A DNA stretch of 64,000 nt from SCN-70-22 sp046327755 (GCA_046327755.1 JAXLXW010000003.1:62001-126000), one strand, 5' to 3'. Positions 26,369 through 35,670 are shown, counted from the stretch's first letter. Made by a program: numbers and translations. Notes: generated by a model not told the origin, from the sequence alone.

Positions 26369-26614
26369 ATGGCCAAGCAGGAAGCGATCGAACTCGAAGG
26401 GACCGTGACGGAAGTGCTCCCCAACGCGACGTTTCGCGTGACGATCCAGGGAGGGCACGACGTGCTCGCGACGTTAGGCGGGAAGCTGCGCCAGCACCGC
26501 ATCCGCATCCTTGCGGGCGATGCCGTGCGCCTGGAAGTGTCGCCGTACGATCTTTCGCGCGGTCGCATCACCTTCCGCTACAACACCAGCCGCGTCCAGC
26601 CGAGCGGCGGCTAG
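26369..26614 (+). CDS. infA: Translation initiation factor IF-1
   Basis: An 81-residue S1/OB-fold protein, slightly longer than the usual 72. It starts MAKQEAIELEGTVTEVLPNA and continues with FRVTIQGGHDVLATL, the basic GGKLRQHRIRILAGD and SPYDLSRGRITFRYN, all aligning with IF-1. It binds the ribosomal A site during initiation. It is not in a ribosomal protein operon; neighbours are a peptidase and an unknown membrane protein, so it may be a stand-alone or second copy. The C-terminal TSRVQPSGG tail is extra. The GAGGTGTGG just before the ATG may serve as ribosome site. Confidence 0.9.
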   Translation: MAKQEAIELEGTVTEVLPNATFRVTIQGGHDVLATLGGKLRQHRIRILAGDAVRLEVSPYDLSRGRITFRYNTSRVQPSGG

Positions 26615-26722
26615 CGTCGCTGCGGCACGCACCAACCGGCCGCGCCGCGCGCGGCCGGGCGTCGGGGAGTCGCGCGCCACGGGGCGCCGTCCACCCTCGC
26701 CACCGCCGGTTCGAGCCGATCC

Positions 26723-27307
26723 TCAGGTCGCATCGCGATCGAGGAACGATCGTCCCACGATCCCGCCCACCGCGAGGATCACGAGGAAGATCACCACGCC
26801 CAGCGCCATCATCCCGAACGACTGGGAGAGGTCGCGCCCACTTGCCGCTCGCGCGACGTAGAACGAGTCCGTCGATGGCGCCGTGACGGGGGGCGACGTC
26901 ACCAGGCGCACGAGATACTCGCCGTCGCGCGGTGCCGTGAGTGAACCCAGCGTCTGGCGCACGCGGCCTGCTCCGGTGCTACGCCTCGCGCCGTCGAAGA
27001 ACGCCGCGGTGACGGACGCCGGCATTCGCGTCCCCTGGTCGATCACCGTGACGGCCGTGAGCGTGAGCTTCGCCAGTCGCTTCCGGTCGCCGGTCACCTC
27101 GATCACGTAGCGTCGCCCTCCCTCGAGCGAGAGCTGTGCATCGGCGTCGAGCGTTGCGCCGGTCACCGTGCGTGCATCGTGCGCAACGTCGGCGCGGCGC
27201 GCCTGCTGCCGCAGGATGGCGATGCCGCCCGCCGCCACTGCCAGCAGCAGGTAGAGCAACCCGCGCCGGGCGAAGCGCCGGCGCACGGGATCGCGGTCAT
27301 CACTCAT
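26723..27307 (-). CDS. Membrane-anchored protein of unknown function with two transmembrane segments
   Basis: A 194-residue protein that I do not recognise. It has a basic N terminus (MSDDRDPVRRRFARRG), a first transmembrane segment LLYLLLAVAAGGIAIL, a periplasmic domain of about 120 residues rich in beta-strand pattern (LSLEGGRRYVIEVTGD, LTAPRDGEYLVRLVTSPP), and a second transmembrane segment MMALGVVIFLVILAVGGIVG near the C terminus. The domain may be an immunoglobulin-like or emp24-like fold, but this is a guess. It is divergent from the acyltransferase gene and convergent with IF-1. Confidence 0.6.
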   Translation of the reverse strand: MSDDRDPVRRRFARRGLLYLLLAVAAGGIAILRQQARRADVAHDARTVTGATLDADAQLSLEGGRRYVIEVTGDRKRLAKLTLTAVTVIDQGTRMPASVTAAFFDGARRSTGAGRVRQTLGSLTAPRDGEYLVRLVTSPPVTAPSTDSFYVARAASGRDLSQSFGMMALGVVIFLVILAVGGIVGRSFLDRDAT

Positions 27308-27435
27308 CGGCGGTTCTCTCGACGCGCCAGGGCGAGCGTGTGCGGCATGCGTGAAAGTGTCGTCGCGACGGGCTAGCTTTCAACCGTTGCGTGGTGCCGC
27401 AGTTCGGAGCCTCCTCCGCCCCCCTTGCCCGCCGC

Positions 27436-28110
27436 ATGGATCCTCGCCCCGCAGCACCCGCGCCGTCGATCGTTGCGGGATCACTCCTGGCCATCGCGCA
27501 GCGCGAGCGCCCCGACGACCCTTGGCTCCCGACCCTTCCGCCGGCAATTCCGCGCCGCGGAGGCGGAATCGGACGATGGCTGGGGCGCACCGCGCTCCGT
27601 CTGACCGGGTGGAAGGTGATCGGCAACTTCCCCGACCTTCCCCGTGGCGTGATCATCGTGGCGCCACACACGTCCAACTGGGATTTCATCGTCGGCTTCT
27701 CCGCCTACCTCGCGCTCGACCTGCACGCCAACTGGTTCGGGAAGCACACGATCTTCCTGGGACCGATCGGCACGCTCTTTCGTCACTTCGGCGGGATCCC
27801 CATTCATCGCGAGAGCCGAGCCGCCGCGCAGATCGTGGATGTATACGCCGCGGAGTTCGAGAAGCGCGAACGGATGTACCTTGCCATCGCTCCCGAGGGA
27901 ACGCGCAAGAAGGTCGCGGAGTGGAAGAGCGGCTTCTATCGCATCGCGCACCGCGCGGGGATCCCGATCGTCCCGGTGGCGCTCGACTTCACGCTGTCGC
28001 GTGTCATCATCGGCGAGCCGTTCACGCCGGTGGGCGATTGGGAAGCGGACAAGGGACGGATTCGCGCGCTGTTCGACGGGATCACCGCGCGGCACCCCGA
28101 CCAGTTCTAG
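27436..28110 (+). CDS. 1-acyl-glycerophosphate acyltransferase family protein
   Basis: A 224-residue PlsC-type acyltransferase. Motif I, H-x4-D, is HTSNWDF; the glycerophosphate-binding region is LFRHFGGIPIHRES; motif III is IAPEGTRKKVAEWKSGFYRIA; and motif IV is GIPIVPVALDF. The variant APEGTRKK with WKSGFY is typical of the subfamily annotated as lysophospholipid acyltransferase or sterol-ester acyltransferase in many bacteria. No transmembrane segment is obvious. The ATG at 27436 is preferred over a GTG at 27391. The next gene begins 1 base after its stop, so the two are almost certainly one transcript. Confidence 0.82.
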   Translation: MDPRPAAPAPSIVAGSLLAIAQRERPDDPWLPTLPPAIPRRGGGIGRWLGRTALRLTGWKVIGNFPDLPRGVIIVAPHTSNWDFIVGFSAYLALDLHANWFGKHTIFLGPIGTLFRHFGGIPIHRESRAAAQIVDVYAAEFEKRERMYLAIAPEGTRKKVAEWKSGFYRIAHRAGIPIVPVALDFTLSRVIIGEPFTPVGDWEADKGRIRALFDGITARHPDQF

Positions 28111-28111
28111 C

Positions 28112-28954
28112 GTGCGGCTGGCGGGCGTATTGCTGCTGGCGGCAGTGTGCGCCTGCGATCGACCGGCGTCCAGCGCCGCGCCCAGCGGCGTGACAGGCTC
28201 CGAACCGCCGGTGACGGGGCAGTGGATCTGGAGCGCGCGCGACTCGGCGCTCCTTGTCGAGCGACGCGTGACCATCGCTGCGCTGCACGCCGGCGTCTGG
28301 ATTGCCTCCATCAACTGGCGCGGCAACGGTCCGGAAGGGGAACTCGCGACATCGCTCGGCCGTCCCCTCGATGCGACCGTCGGCAATGACGCAGAACTGG
28401 TGATTCGTCTCGAGGACTCGTTCTCCGCGATCTGGCGCGCGCTCCCCGCCGATTCGGTGGCGGCGCGGCTCGACGCGCGCCTCGAGCGCGTGCTGGCGGT
28501 GGCGGAGCGTGGTGGTCCACCGCACACGGTGCAGCTCGACTATGATGCGCCGGTGTCGCGCCTCGCCGCGTACGCCGCGCTCGTGCAGCGCCTGCGAGCA
28601 CCCGGCGGCGCGCTGCACGGGCGCTCCCTCTGGATCACGTCGCTGGTGGCGCACCTTGGCGATCCCGAATACGGAGCGCGCCTTCGTCCGCACGTCGATG
28701 GGCATATCGTGCAGCTGTTCGACACGGGCGATCGTTACACGCCGGATCGGGCACGTGAGGTGCTGGCGCTGGTGAGCCGCGCCGGGCTCCCGTTTCGCGT
28801 GGGGGTAGGGGCGTTCGAGCGTCGACTCGCGAGCGGCCCTACGTCGCACCGTGCCTGGTTTGAGGTGCTCCCGTCCGCCGCGCGATCGCCGTGGTATCGC
28901 GGCGTGTGGATCTTCCCGGGTGGCGTGGACTACCAGACGTATCTTCCCCGCTGA
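28112..28954 (+). CDS. DUF3142-type lipoprotein of unknown function
   Basis: A 280-residue protein. The GTG start at 28112 directly follows the acyltransferase stop and begins a short lipoprotein-like signal (VRLAGVLLLAAVCACD). The body resembles DUF3142: QWIWSARDSALL near the start, VQLDYDAPVSRLAAYAALVQRLR in the middle (the family's L-x-D-Y-D core) and SLWITSLVAHLGDPEY followed by HIVQLFDTGD. The order of acidic strand ends suggests a TIM-barrel fold like a glycosidase, though no function is proven. It is tightly followed, after 3 bases, by a 666-residue exported protein, and these two probably act together. Confidence 0.7.
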   Translation: MRLAGVLLLAAVCACDRPASSAAPSGVTGSEPPVTGQWIWSARDSALLVERRVTIAALHAGVWIASINWRGNGPEGELATSLGRPLDATVGNDAELVIRLEDSFSAIWRALPADSVAARLDARLERVLAVAERGGPPHTVQLDYDAPVSRLAAYAALVQRLRAPGGALHGRSLWITSLVAHLGDPEYGARLRPHVDGHIVQLFDTGDRYTPDRAREVLALVSRAGLPFRVGVGAFERRLASGPTSHRAWFEVLPSAARSPWYRGVWIFPGGVDYQTYLPR

Positions 28955-28957
28955 CGC

Positions 28958-30958
28958 ATGCCGAGACTACGTCCGCTCCTCGCGCGCACCGCGCTGATGC
29001 TCATCGCGCTGGCCATTCCCGTGTATCCGTGCGGGGGCCCTGACCACTACGACATCGACGCCCCGCTGGCCACCGCCGACCAGTTCCTGCAGGCGGTGGA
29101 GATCATCGACGACTTCGACTATCGTCCGCGCGCCGAGTTGCGCTTCCTGTATCCGTTCGTGATGGCGCGCGCGCCGCAGGCGAGCGCGCTGTGGGGGCAC
29201 GCATACGGCATGTGGGGCGACGAGGTGCCGGCACTCGTGGACACCGCCGCGCACTTCTCGCTGTCCGCCGTGGACGAGGCGTTCACGGCCGCCGGTGCGT
29301 CCGGCGATGCGCGTCGACTGGAACGCACGGCGCGCGCGCTGGTCGACGCCGCGATCGAGGTGCCGGCGATCGTCGCCGACGAGTGGCAACCGTCGATCCG
29401 GCGAGCGGTGGAGGCGTTGGAGGTAACCGGTGCGCCGCCGTTGGCGCGCGACCTCACGCCGGCGGTGGTGCAGCGCCTGTATGGCCCGGAGACGGCGGGC
29501 TCTCAGTCGAGGACGGCAGCGACGCTCCCGGCGTGGGCGCCGCCGCTGCTCGCGCTGCGAACGCTCCCGCGCGATTCGGTCCCGGTCTGGGGCGAGGCCC
29601 ATCCGGGTTCGGTGCGCGAGGGCTCCGTTGCATTCGTGATGTTGCAGCTGTCGATGAAGCGCGGGATCCCGGACGGGTGGGCCAACGAGATCCGCGATTC
29701 CGTCCCGAAGGAGCGCTGGCGCGCATTCGCCGCGATGCACGACGACTGGGAGCGTCGCTTCCCGCGTCACCCGTTAGGCCAGTGGGTCACGGCGTCGCGC
29801 ATACGGCTTGCGTACTTTGCCGGCGACACGGCGACGGCATGGAACGGCGCACTCACCCTGTACGCGTCGCACCGCGCCCGTGGGCTGGAGGAGATTCGCT
29901 ATCTCGTGCGACAAGGGTTCGATCCGCCATCGCTCGACGACCGGCGCATCGACGATCTCCTGCGCGCGGCTCTGATCGGCGAGTTGGGCATCGACGGCGA
30001 CCGATGGCGTGCCGAGTGGTCGCGCGCCGCGCGTGTCGATGCGGCGTGGGCGGTGGCCATGCGCGACCGGCTGATGTGGCACGCGGCGCGCGATACGGTC
30101 AATGCGCTGCACCTCGCACCCGAGGCGCTCGTCGTCCCGGCGGCGTCGCTCTCACCCATCGGGCGATCGCTGCGGCTGGTCGCGCTCATCCGCCGCGGTC
30201 GCGCGTCAGAAGCCATCGCGCAGGCCGACTCGCTCGGGACCGACTCGGCGGTCGCCCCGATGAAGGTCCAACTCCTCCTTGCCGGGCGGCGCTGGCGCGA
30301 TGCGCTGGCCGCGCCTGGTGTATCGGACGAGGCGCGACAGTACCTCGTGCGCGTGCTCGCCCCCGACTCGGTCCTCGCCGGACTCGTGACGAACGGTGCG
30401 CCGGCGCTCGCGCGCGAGGCGGCGTGGACGCAGGCCATCCGCACGGCGTCGGCGGGGCAATGGAGTGCTGCGGCTGCGATGTTGGGGACGTCGGCGCGAG
30501 TGCGCGCGGCGGGCTGGCGGCGCGTGCAGCCGCTGGCCGCCGACACGTCGCTCGCCGGGCGGCTCGCCTTTGCTCGCCACATGCGTGCGCAGAACGGCAA
30601 GCTGCTGTGGGGGAACGACAAGACCTGGTATCGCTCCCTCAACTGGCGGCTGCAGGCGCTGGAGGACTCGACGGGCGCGGGCTTCAATCCACTCCTGCCT
30701 TGGCGCGCCGCCGCGGAGCGGGAGGCGATCGGCCGGCACTTTCGCGATGGCTTCGAGATGTACCACGCGGTGCGGGCCTACGCCGACTTCCTGGCGCGCG
30801 CGCCCCGGTCGGATGTGCGCCGGCGCGCCGCATTGCGCGAGGCCAACGCGACCTACAACTGGCTGGTGAACTGGGACAACAACAACTCACGCTTCTGGAG
30901 TGAGGCGCTGGAGGCGGACGGGATCGGGCGCACGATTCGGCAGGCGGGGCGCCAGTAG
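28958..30958 (+). CDS. Large exported helical-repeat protein of unknown function
   Basis: A 666-residue protein with a signal peptide (LLARTALMLIALAIPVYPCGG). The Cys in YPCGGPDHYD may be a lipidation site. The body is dominated by amphipathic helices (AAAMLGTSARVRAAGWRRVQ, ALIRRGRASEAIAQADSLG, LLLAGRRWRDALAAPGVS) in a tetratricopeptide-like pattern. A conserved-looking tail NATYNWLVNWDNNNSRFWSEAL is unusual in its Asn/Trp content. I do not recognise the family. Its start lies 3 bases after the DUF3142 gene, which suggests a two-protein envelope system. Confidence 0.6.
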   Translation: MPRLRPLLARTALMLIALAIPVYPCGGPDHYDIDAPLATADQFLQAVEIIDDFDYRPRAELRFLYPFVMARAPQASALWGHAYGMWGDEVPALVDTAAHFSLSAVDEAFTAAGASGDARRLERTARALVDAAIEVPAIVADEWQPSIRRAVEALEVTGAPPLARDLTPAVVQRLYGPETAGSQSRTAATLPAWAPPLLALRTLPRDSVPVWGEAHPGSVREGSVAFVMLQLSMKRGIPDGWANEIRDSVPKERWRAFAAMHDDWERRFPRHPLGQWVTASRIRLAYFAGDTATAWNGALTLYASHRARGLEEIRYLVRQGFDPPSLDDRRIDDLLRAALIGELGIDGDRWRAEWSRAARVDAAWAVAMRDRLMWHAARDTVNALHLAPEALVVPAASLSPIGRSLRLVALIRRGRASEAIAQADSLGTDSAVAPMKVQLLLAGRRWRDALAAPGVSDEARQYLVRVLAPDSVLAGLVTNGAPALAREAAWTQAIRTASAGQWSAAAAMLGTSARVRAAGWRRVQPLAADTSLAGRLAFARHMRAQNGKLLWGNDKTWYRSLNWRLQALEDSTGAGFNPLLPWRAAAEREAIGRHFRDGFEMYHAVRAYADFLARAPRSDVRRRAALREANATYNWLVNWDNNNSRFWSEALEADGIGRTIRQAGRQ

Positions 30959-31094
30959 CCGGCTCCGGGCGGAGGGACCGGCCGGCGCCAGACGGAATCG
31001 GGCTGGCCGGCCATCGTGTCAGGACTCAACTTCCCGGACAACCAGCGCGCGGGGGCGCCCTGGTCTCGTTCGTATGCTCAACCGGGAAGGTCCC

Positions 31095-34031
31095 ATGTCG
31101 TCAGTTCGTTCCGGTCCCGTCGAGTCGGGGCACCTGCGGGTGCGACCGGCGCTCCTCCTGTTCGTCGCCGGCCTTGCTTCCTTGTCCATCGCGGCGGCGC
31201 CCGCGCAGGCGCAAGGCAGTGCGGCCACGGCGTCGCGCGGCGCGCTCAAGGAGCTCGATCCCGCCGACGTCGCCTTCTGGAAGTCGATCCGCAACGCCGT
31301 CACCTCCAACGACGGAAAGTGGTTTGCGTACGTGCTCGCCCCCAATGAGGGTGACGCCGAGGTCGTGATCCGTCCGACCGCCGAGGGGGGGAAGGAGTGG
31401 CGCTTCCCGATCGGGGAGCCACCGCTGCAGCAGGGCTTTGGCGGCGGCGGCGGCGACGCCCCGCTCGTCCTCTCGGGCGACGCGAAGTGGGCGCTGTTCA
31501 TGACGTATCCCAAGGCCGCCGAGGCGAAGAAGCTGCGCAAGGAGCGCAAGCCGCTGCAGAACGGGGCCGTGCTGGTGAACCTCACCACGGGCGAGAAGCG
31601 CGACGTGGAGAAGGTGCGGCGCGCCGTGTTTGCCGGCGAGCGCCCCAACTACGCCGTGCTGCATCGCTACAACGCGGAAGGGACCAACGCCGCCGAGATG
31701 ATCCTCGTCGACTTGCGCAGCGGGGCGCTGAGCACCGTCGGAGCGGTGGGCGAGTTCGCACTCGACGACGCCGGCACGTGGCTCGCCTGGACGGTCGAGA
31801 CGAAGGATCTCGTGGGCAACGGCGTGCAGCTCCGCAACCTGGCGACGGACGTCGTGCACACGCTCGACAGCGAGAAGCAGCTCTATCGCCGCCTGGCGTG
31901 GAGCGACAGCGCCTTTGCACTCTCGGTGCTGCGCGGGCGGCCGGACAGTGCGGCGAGTGATACGATCTACAGCGTGCTTGGATGGTCCAACGCGTCGTTG
32001 CCGGCGCCGGCGAGGACGATCTACAGCGCCGCCGCCGACTCGGCGGGCTTCCCGCTGGGGATGCGCATCTCCCCGGATCGTGCACCGCGGTGGGCGACCG
32101 ATCGCAGTGCGCTCTTCTTCGGCATCGCGGCGCGCCGCACCGGACCCGACTCCAAGACGCCGCGCCCCGACGTGCGCCCCGTAGCCGGGACGCCAGGGGC
32201 GATGCAGTCGCCGGCCGGCGTTGGCGGGACCGACGATGACCTGCCGACGCTGGTGATCTGGCACGGCAAGGGCGACCCGCGCCTGCAGTCGCAGCAGCAG
32301 GTGGAGGAGCAGCGCGACAAGACGTACTCGTACCTGGCCGAGTATCGCGTGGCGGAGAAGAAGTTCATCCGACTCGCCGACGACGAGCTGCGCGACGTGA
32401 CGCTTGCGCCGCGTGAGCGCTATGCCGTCGGCAACGATCGTCGCGCGTACGAGCGCCGCGACAACATCGACGGCGGACAGCGGCGCGACCTGTACGTGAT
32501 CGACCTCGCGACCGGGGGGCGGACGCTGGCCGTGAAGTCGGCGCGCTATCCCTGGCAGCCGTCACCGGACGGAACCAAGGCGCTGTACTACGACGACGGC
32601 AACTACCACGTCTACGACTTCACGACGAAGGCGTCGCGCAACCTCACCACGGGAGCGCCGACCTCGTTCGTCGACACCGAGGACGATCACAACGTGGATC
32701 GTCCCCCCGTGCAACCGTTAGGCTGGGCGAGCGACAACCAGCACGTCCTCCTCTTCGACAACTGGGACGTGTGGAAGGCGCCGGTGAAGGGCGGGGCGCT
32801 GGTGAACCTCACGGGGAACGGGAAGAAGGACCGGATCCGCTACACCCGGCGCCTGGTCTTCAACCCGAAGGAGCGCGGGATCGACCTCACGCGCCCGATG
32901 TACCTGCAGACCTATGGCGAGTGGACGAAGAAGGAAGGGCTCTCGGTGGTGCAGCCGCTCAAGACGGGTGCGCAGTCACTGCTGTGGGACGACGCGAAGT
33001 ACTTCGTCTCGCGCGCACGCGATGCGGACACCTGGATCTTCACTCGGCAGACGGTGCAGCACTTCCCGGACTATTGGGTGAGCGAGAAGACGCTGGCATC
33101 GCCGCGACGCCTGACGGACGCCAACCCGCAGCAGAAGGACTACGCCTGGTCGTCCGGGGCGCGCCTCGTGGACTACGTGAGCGACAAGGGAGACACGCTG
33201 CAGGGAGCGCTCTATCTCCCGGCCAACTACGAGCCGGGGAAGAAGTACCCGACCGTCGTCTACATCTACGAAAAGCTGTCGCAGGGGCTGCACCAGTATG
33301 CGGTGCCGAACGAGACGCGCGCCTTCAACCCCAGCATCTACACGTCGCGCGGCTACGCCGTGCTGCAGCCGGACATCGTCTACAAGATCAACGACCCGGG
33401 AATGTCGTCGGTGTGGTGCGTGGTGCCGGCGGTGAAGGCGGCGATTGCCACGGGGATCGTCGACCCGGCCAACGTCGGGCTGCATGGGCACAGCTGGGGC
33501 GGGTACCAGTCGTCGTTCCTCGCCACGCAGACCGGGACGCTGTTCAAGAGCATCGTGACCGGCGCCCCGCTCACCGACATGGTGAGCATGTACGCCAGCG
33601 TGTACTGGAACACGGGGACCGCCGACATGGCGATCTTCGAGAGCTCGCAAGGGCGCTTCAAGGGGAGCGTACAGGAGAACATGGAGGCCTACCTGCGCAA
33701 CTCGCCGGCCTTCCACGCCGACCAGGTGCAGACCAAGCTGATGATCCTGCACAACGAGAAGGACGGCGCGGTCGACTTCAACCAGGGGATCACCTGGTTC
33801 AACCACCTGCGCGAGCTGGACAAGGACGTCATCATGCTGCAGTACGTGGGGGAGAACCACGGATTGCAGCTGCCGAAGAACCAGAAGGACTACACCATCC
33901 GCATGCGTGAGTACTTCGATCACTACCTCAAGGGGGCGCCCGCTCCCGACTGGATGGTGAACGGCGTGCCCCGCCTCAAGATGGAAGAGCACCTCAAGAG
34001 CCGTCAGAAGAAGGAGAAGATCGCGTCGTAG
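31095..34031 (+). CDS. Secreted prolyl oligopeptidase-family serine peptidase (S9)
   Basis: A 978-residue protein. A signal peptide covers about residues 1-40 (LLLFVAGLASLSIAAAPAQAQ). The N-terminal two-thirds are beta-propeller-like with repeats such as LVLSGDAKWALFMTYP and PWQPSPDGTKALYYDD. The alpha/beta-hydrolase domain has nucleophile Ser800 in GLHGHSWGGYQSSF and His922 in GENHGLQLPKNQKDY; the Asp is probably in LHNEKDGAVDF. It should cleave short peptides outside the cytoplasm. The ATG at 31095 is chosen for the GGGAAGG ribosome site just upstream; an ATG at 31074 is also in frame. Confidence 0.9.
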   Translation: MSSVRSGPVESGHLRVRPALLLFVAGLASLSIAAAPAQAQGSAATASRGALKELDPADVAFWKSIRNAVTSNDGKWFAYVLAPNEGDAEVVIRPTAEGGKEWRFPIGEPPLQQGFGGGGGDAPLVLSGDAKWALFMTYPKAAEAKKLRKERKPLQNGAVLVNLTTGEKRDVEKVRRAVFAGERPNYAVLHRYNAEGTNAAEMILVDLRSGALSTVGAVGEFALDDAGTWLAWTVETKDLVGNGVQLRNLATDVVHTLDSEKQLYRRLAWSDSAFALSVLRGRPDSAASDTIYSVLGWSNASLPAPARTIYSAAADSAGFPLGMRISPDRAPRWATDRSALFFGIAARRTGPDSKTPRPDVRPVAGTPGAMQSPAGVGGTDDDLPTLVIWHGKGDPRLQSQQQVEEQRDKTYSYLAEYRVAEKKFIRLADDELRDVTLAPRERYAVGNDRRAYERRDNIDGGQRRDLYVIDLATGGRTLAVKSARYPWQPSPDGTKALYYDDGNYHVYDFTTKASRNLTTGAPTSFVDTEDDHNVDRPPVQPLGWASDNQHVLLFDNWDVWKAPVKGGALVNLTGNGKKDRIRYTRRLVFNPKERGIDLTRPMYLQTYGEWTKKEGLSVVQPLKTGAQSLLWDDAKYFVSRARDADTWIFTRQTVQHFPDYWVSEKTLASPRRLTDANPQQKDYAWSSGARLVDYVSDKGDTLQGALYLPANYEPGKKYPTVVYIYEKLSQGLHQYAVPNETRAFNPSIYTSRGYAVLQPDIVYKINDPGMSSVWCVVPAVKAAIATGIVDPANVGLHGHSWGGYQSSFLATQTGTLFKSIVTGAPLTDMVSMYASVYWNTGTADMAIFESSQGRFKGSVQENMEAYLRNSPAFHADQVQTKLMILHNEKDGAVDFNQGITWFNHLRELDKDVIMLQYVGENHGLQLPKNQKDYTIRMREYFDHYLKGAPAPDWMVNGVPRLKMEEHLKSRQKKEKIAS

Positions 34032-34103
34032 GCGCGTCACAACCGCTCCGCGCACGGCACGCGCCGTCTCGGGGCGAGTGGCCGGCACGCGCAACTCGAA
34101 CGT

Positions 34104-34135
34104 GGGGCCGCCCGTGCACTGCACGTGGCGGCCCC
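34104..34135 (+). terminator. GC-rich hairpin after the S9 peptidase gene
   Basis: GGGGCCGCC pairs with GGCGGCCCC and an inner GTGCA/TGCAC pair, with one unpaired offset. It lies 73 bases after the stop and is followed by TTGCCGTT rather than a full T-tract. Confidence 0.55.
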
Positions 34136-34271
34136 TTGCCGTTGGTCACGGCTCCGTGGCCTTCCATCCCCGCGATGAATCCTTGCGAGCGCGGCGCGCG
34201 TCTGACTGGCTACCACGCGAGTGCACCCATGGTGCGATGCGCTCGCGATTCCCTATATGGAGGTACTCGTC

Positions 34272-34799
34272 ATGCGCCCTGCCATCCGCATCCTGTTCAG
34301 CGCGCTTGCCCTCCCCCTCGCAGCGGCTCCCGCGCACGCCCTGCAATCGCTCGCAGCCACGGCGTACGTGCCAGCCATCGCCCGGGTGGAACCGGCTCCC
34401 GATCCCGAGAAGCTGCAACGCATGCTGGCCGAGGCGGAGGCGGCGTCCACGAACGGACGCGACGCCGAGGCCATCAAGCTCTACAAGGCAATTGCCGCCG
34501 AGCAGCGCGAGGCGGGCGTCTACGCTGGGACGGCGCTGTGGCGCATGGCCGGCGCGCAGCTTTTCCAGGGGAAGATCGTCGATGCCGCGTCGACGCTCGA
34601 CGCGACGGCGCAGGAGGCGGCGCGCTTCGGCGACCCGACGATGGAGCTCAAGGCGACGTTCGAGGCGGCGATTCTCTGGCAGAAGGCGAAGCGCAACGAC
34701 ATCGCGATGTCGCACCTTGACCGTGTGCGCGACCTGCTGCGCTCACCGGTCATCGACCAGGAGCTCAAGACGTCGGTGGAGCGCCGCATCGTGAAGTGA
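34272..34799 (+). CDS. Exported TPR-like protein of unknown function
   Basis: A 175-residue protein with a signal peptide (ILFSALALPLAAAPAHALQ). The mature region carries two or three tetratricopeptide-like helical pairs: RMLAEAEAASTNGRDAEAIKLYKAIAAE, AGTALWRMAGAQLFQGKIVDAASTL and ATFEAAILWQKAKRNDIAMSHLDRV. The role is probably as an adaptor in the periplasm; nothing specific can be inferred. A GGAGG ribosome site precedes the ATG at 34272, which decides against the longer frame from 34221. It stands alone between two hairpins. Confidence 0.7.
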   Translation: MRPAIRILFSALALPLAAAPAHALQSLAATAYVPAIARVEPAPDPEKLQRMLAEAEAASTNGRDAEAIKLYKAIAAEQREAGVYAGTALWRMAGAQLFQGKIVDAASTLDATAQEAARFGDPTMELKATFEAAILWQKAKRNDIAMSHLDRVRDLLRSPVIDQELKTSVERRIVK

Positions 34800-34810
34800 C
34801 GCCCCTCGCG

Positions 34811-34839
34811 ACGGGAGCGCGCGCGTCGCGCGCTCCCGT
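34811..34839. terminator. Perfect 13-bp hairpin between convergent genes
   Basis: ACGGGAGCGCGCG and its exact reverse complement flank a CGT loop, 11 bases after the stop of the TPR-like gene. There is no T-tract. The position between convergent genes fits a bidirectional terminator. Confidence 0.6.
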
Positions 34840-34902
34840 CACGGCGCGTACGGCGCTCGCGCCGCGAGCGGCTCGCTAGTCGCGCGAGGCTCGCTAGGCT
34901 CG

Positions 34903-35670
34903 CTACGCGCCGCCGTATCGCTCGGTACGAATCGCCGAGGGCGGAACACCGCGCGCGACGAGGATGTCGGAAACCGAACCGACAAAGCGATTGGCGCCGC
35001 AGACGAAGAAGTGGCGCGGCGCCTCCGCCATCCGCTCGAGGACGTGGGAGACCACCGACGCATTCACGCGCGTCGAGAAGTCCGTCGGGCGTCGGGCGCT
35101 CTCCCTCGTCAGGCAGCAGGTGAAGGAAAAGCCGCGCTGGCTGCGTTCGTTGGCCAGCAGTTCCTCGCGTGCGATGACCTCGTCCCACGTGCGCGCCGAG
35201 TAGAGGAGCGCCATCGGCGGCGGCGACGCGAGGCGGGCGCGCTCGCGAACCATCGAGAGAAAGGGCGCGACACCGGAGCCCCCGGCAGCGAGGAAGACGC
35301 CGCCCGGTTCGCTCGTGCGCCAGACGAAGTGCTCGGCGAATGGGCCGCGAACGTCGAGTGTGTCGCCCGGGGCTGCAACCTCGTGGAAGAAGGGGGAGAC
35401 CTCACCATCGGCCAGTCGCTCGATCACGAGCTCGAAGGTGGTCCCCGCCGACGGCGCGGACGCGATCGAGTAGGCGCGGTGCGCCTGGTAGCCATCCTCG
35501 GCGGTGAGGCGCACGTCGACATGCTGGCCGGGGAGGAAGGGGCGCCAGCGCTCGGGGCGCAGCGTTACGGACACGACGCGACTCGTCAGGCGCCGGATGT
35601 CGGTGATGACGGCCTGTTGCCAGGGTTCGCGCCCGCCGCCAAGGGAGCGCGAGGCACCGCTGTCAGTCAT
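34903..35670 (-). CDS. Ferredoxin-NADP reductase-like FAD/NAD(P)-binding oxidoreductase
   Basis: A 255-residue flavoprotein of the ferredoxin reductase superfamily. The FAD-binding barrel has LPGQHVDVRLTAEDGYQAHR and AYSIASAPSAG, with the family R-x-Y-S. The NAD(P)-binding domain has VFLAAGGSGVAPFLSMVRE and the C-terminal FFVCGANRFVGSVSDIL. No 2Fe-2S domain is fused, so it is not PaaE. It overlaps the upstream molybdopterin oxidoreductase by 8 bases on the same strand, which suggests that the pair forms one electron-transfer unit. The ATG at 35670 is chosen; an upstream frame overlaps the partner gene. Confidence 0.85.
   Translation of the reverse strand: MTDSGASRSLGGGREPWQQAVITDIRRLTSRVVSVTLRPERWRPFLPGQHVDVRLTAEDGYQAHRAYSIASAPSAGTTFELVIERLADGEVSPFFHEVAAPGDTLDVRGPFAEHFVWRTSEPGGVFLAAGGSGVAPFLSMVRERARLASPPPMALLYSARTWDEVIAREELLANERSQRGFSFTCCLTRESARRPTDFSTRVNASVVSHVLERMAEAPRHFFVCGANRFVGSVSDILVARGVPPSAIRTERYGGA

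Noticed and set aside
14191..34910. CTAGGC and GCTAAC words near 14191, 16885 and 34890 as copies of the heptamer
   Set aside because: They lack the GTTAG core and were not counted.
34903..35670. PaaE, the missing phenylacetyl-CoA epoxidase reductase
   Set aside because: The protein lacks the C-terminal 2Fe-2S ferredoxin domain and is coupled to a molybdopterin oxidoreductase instead.
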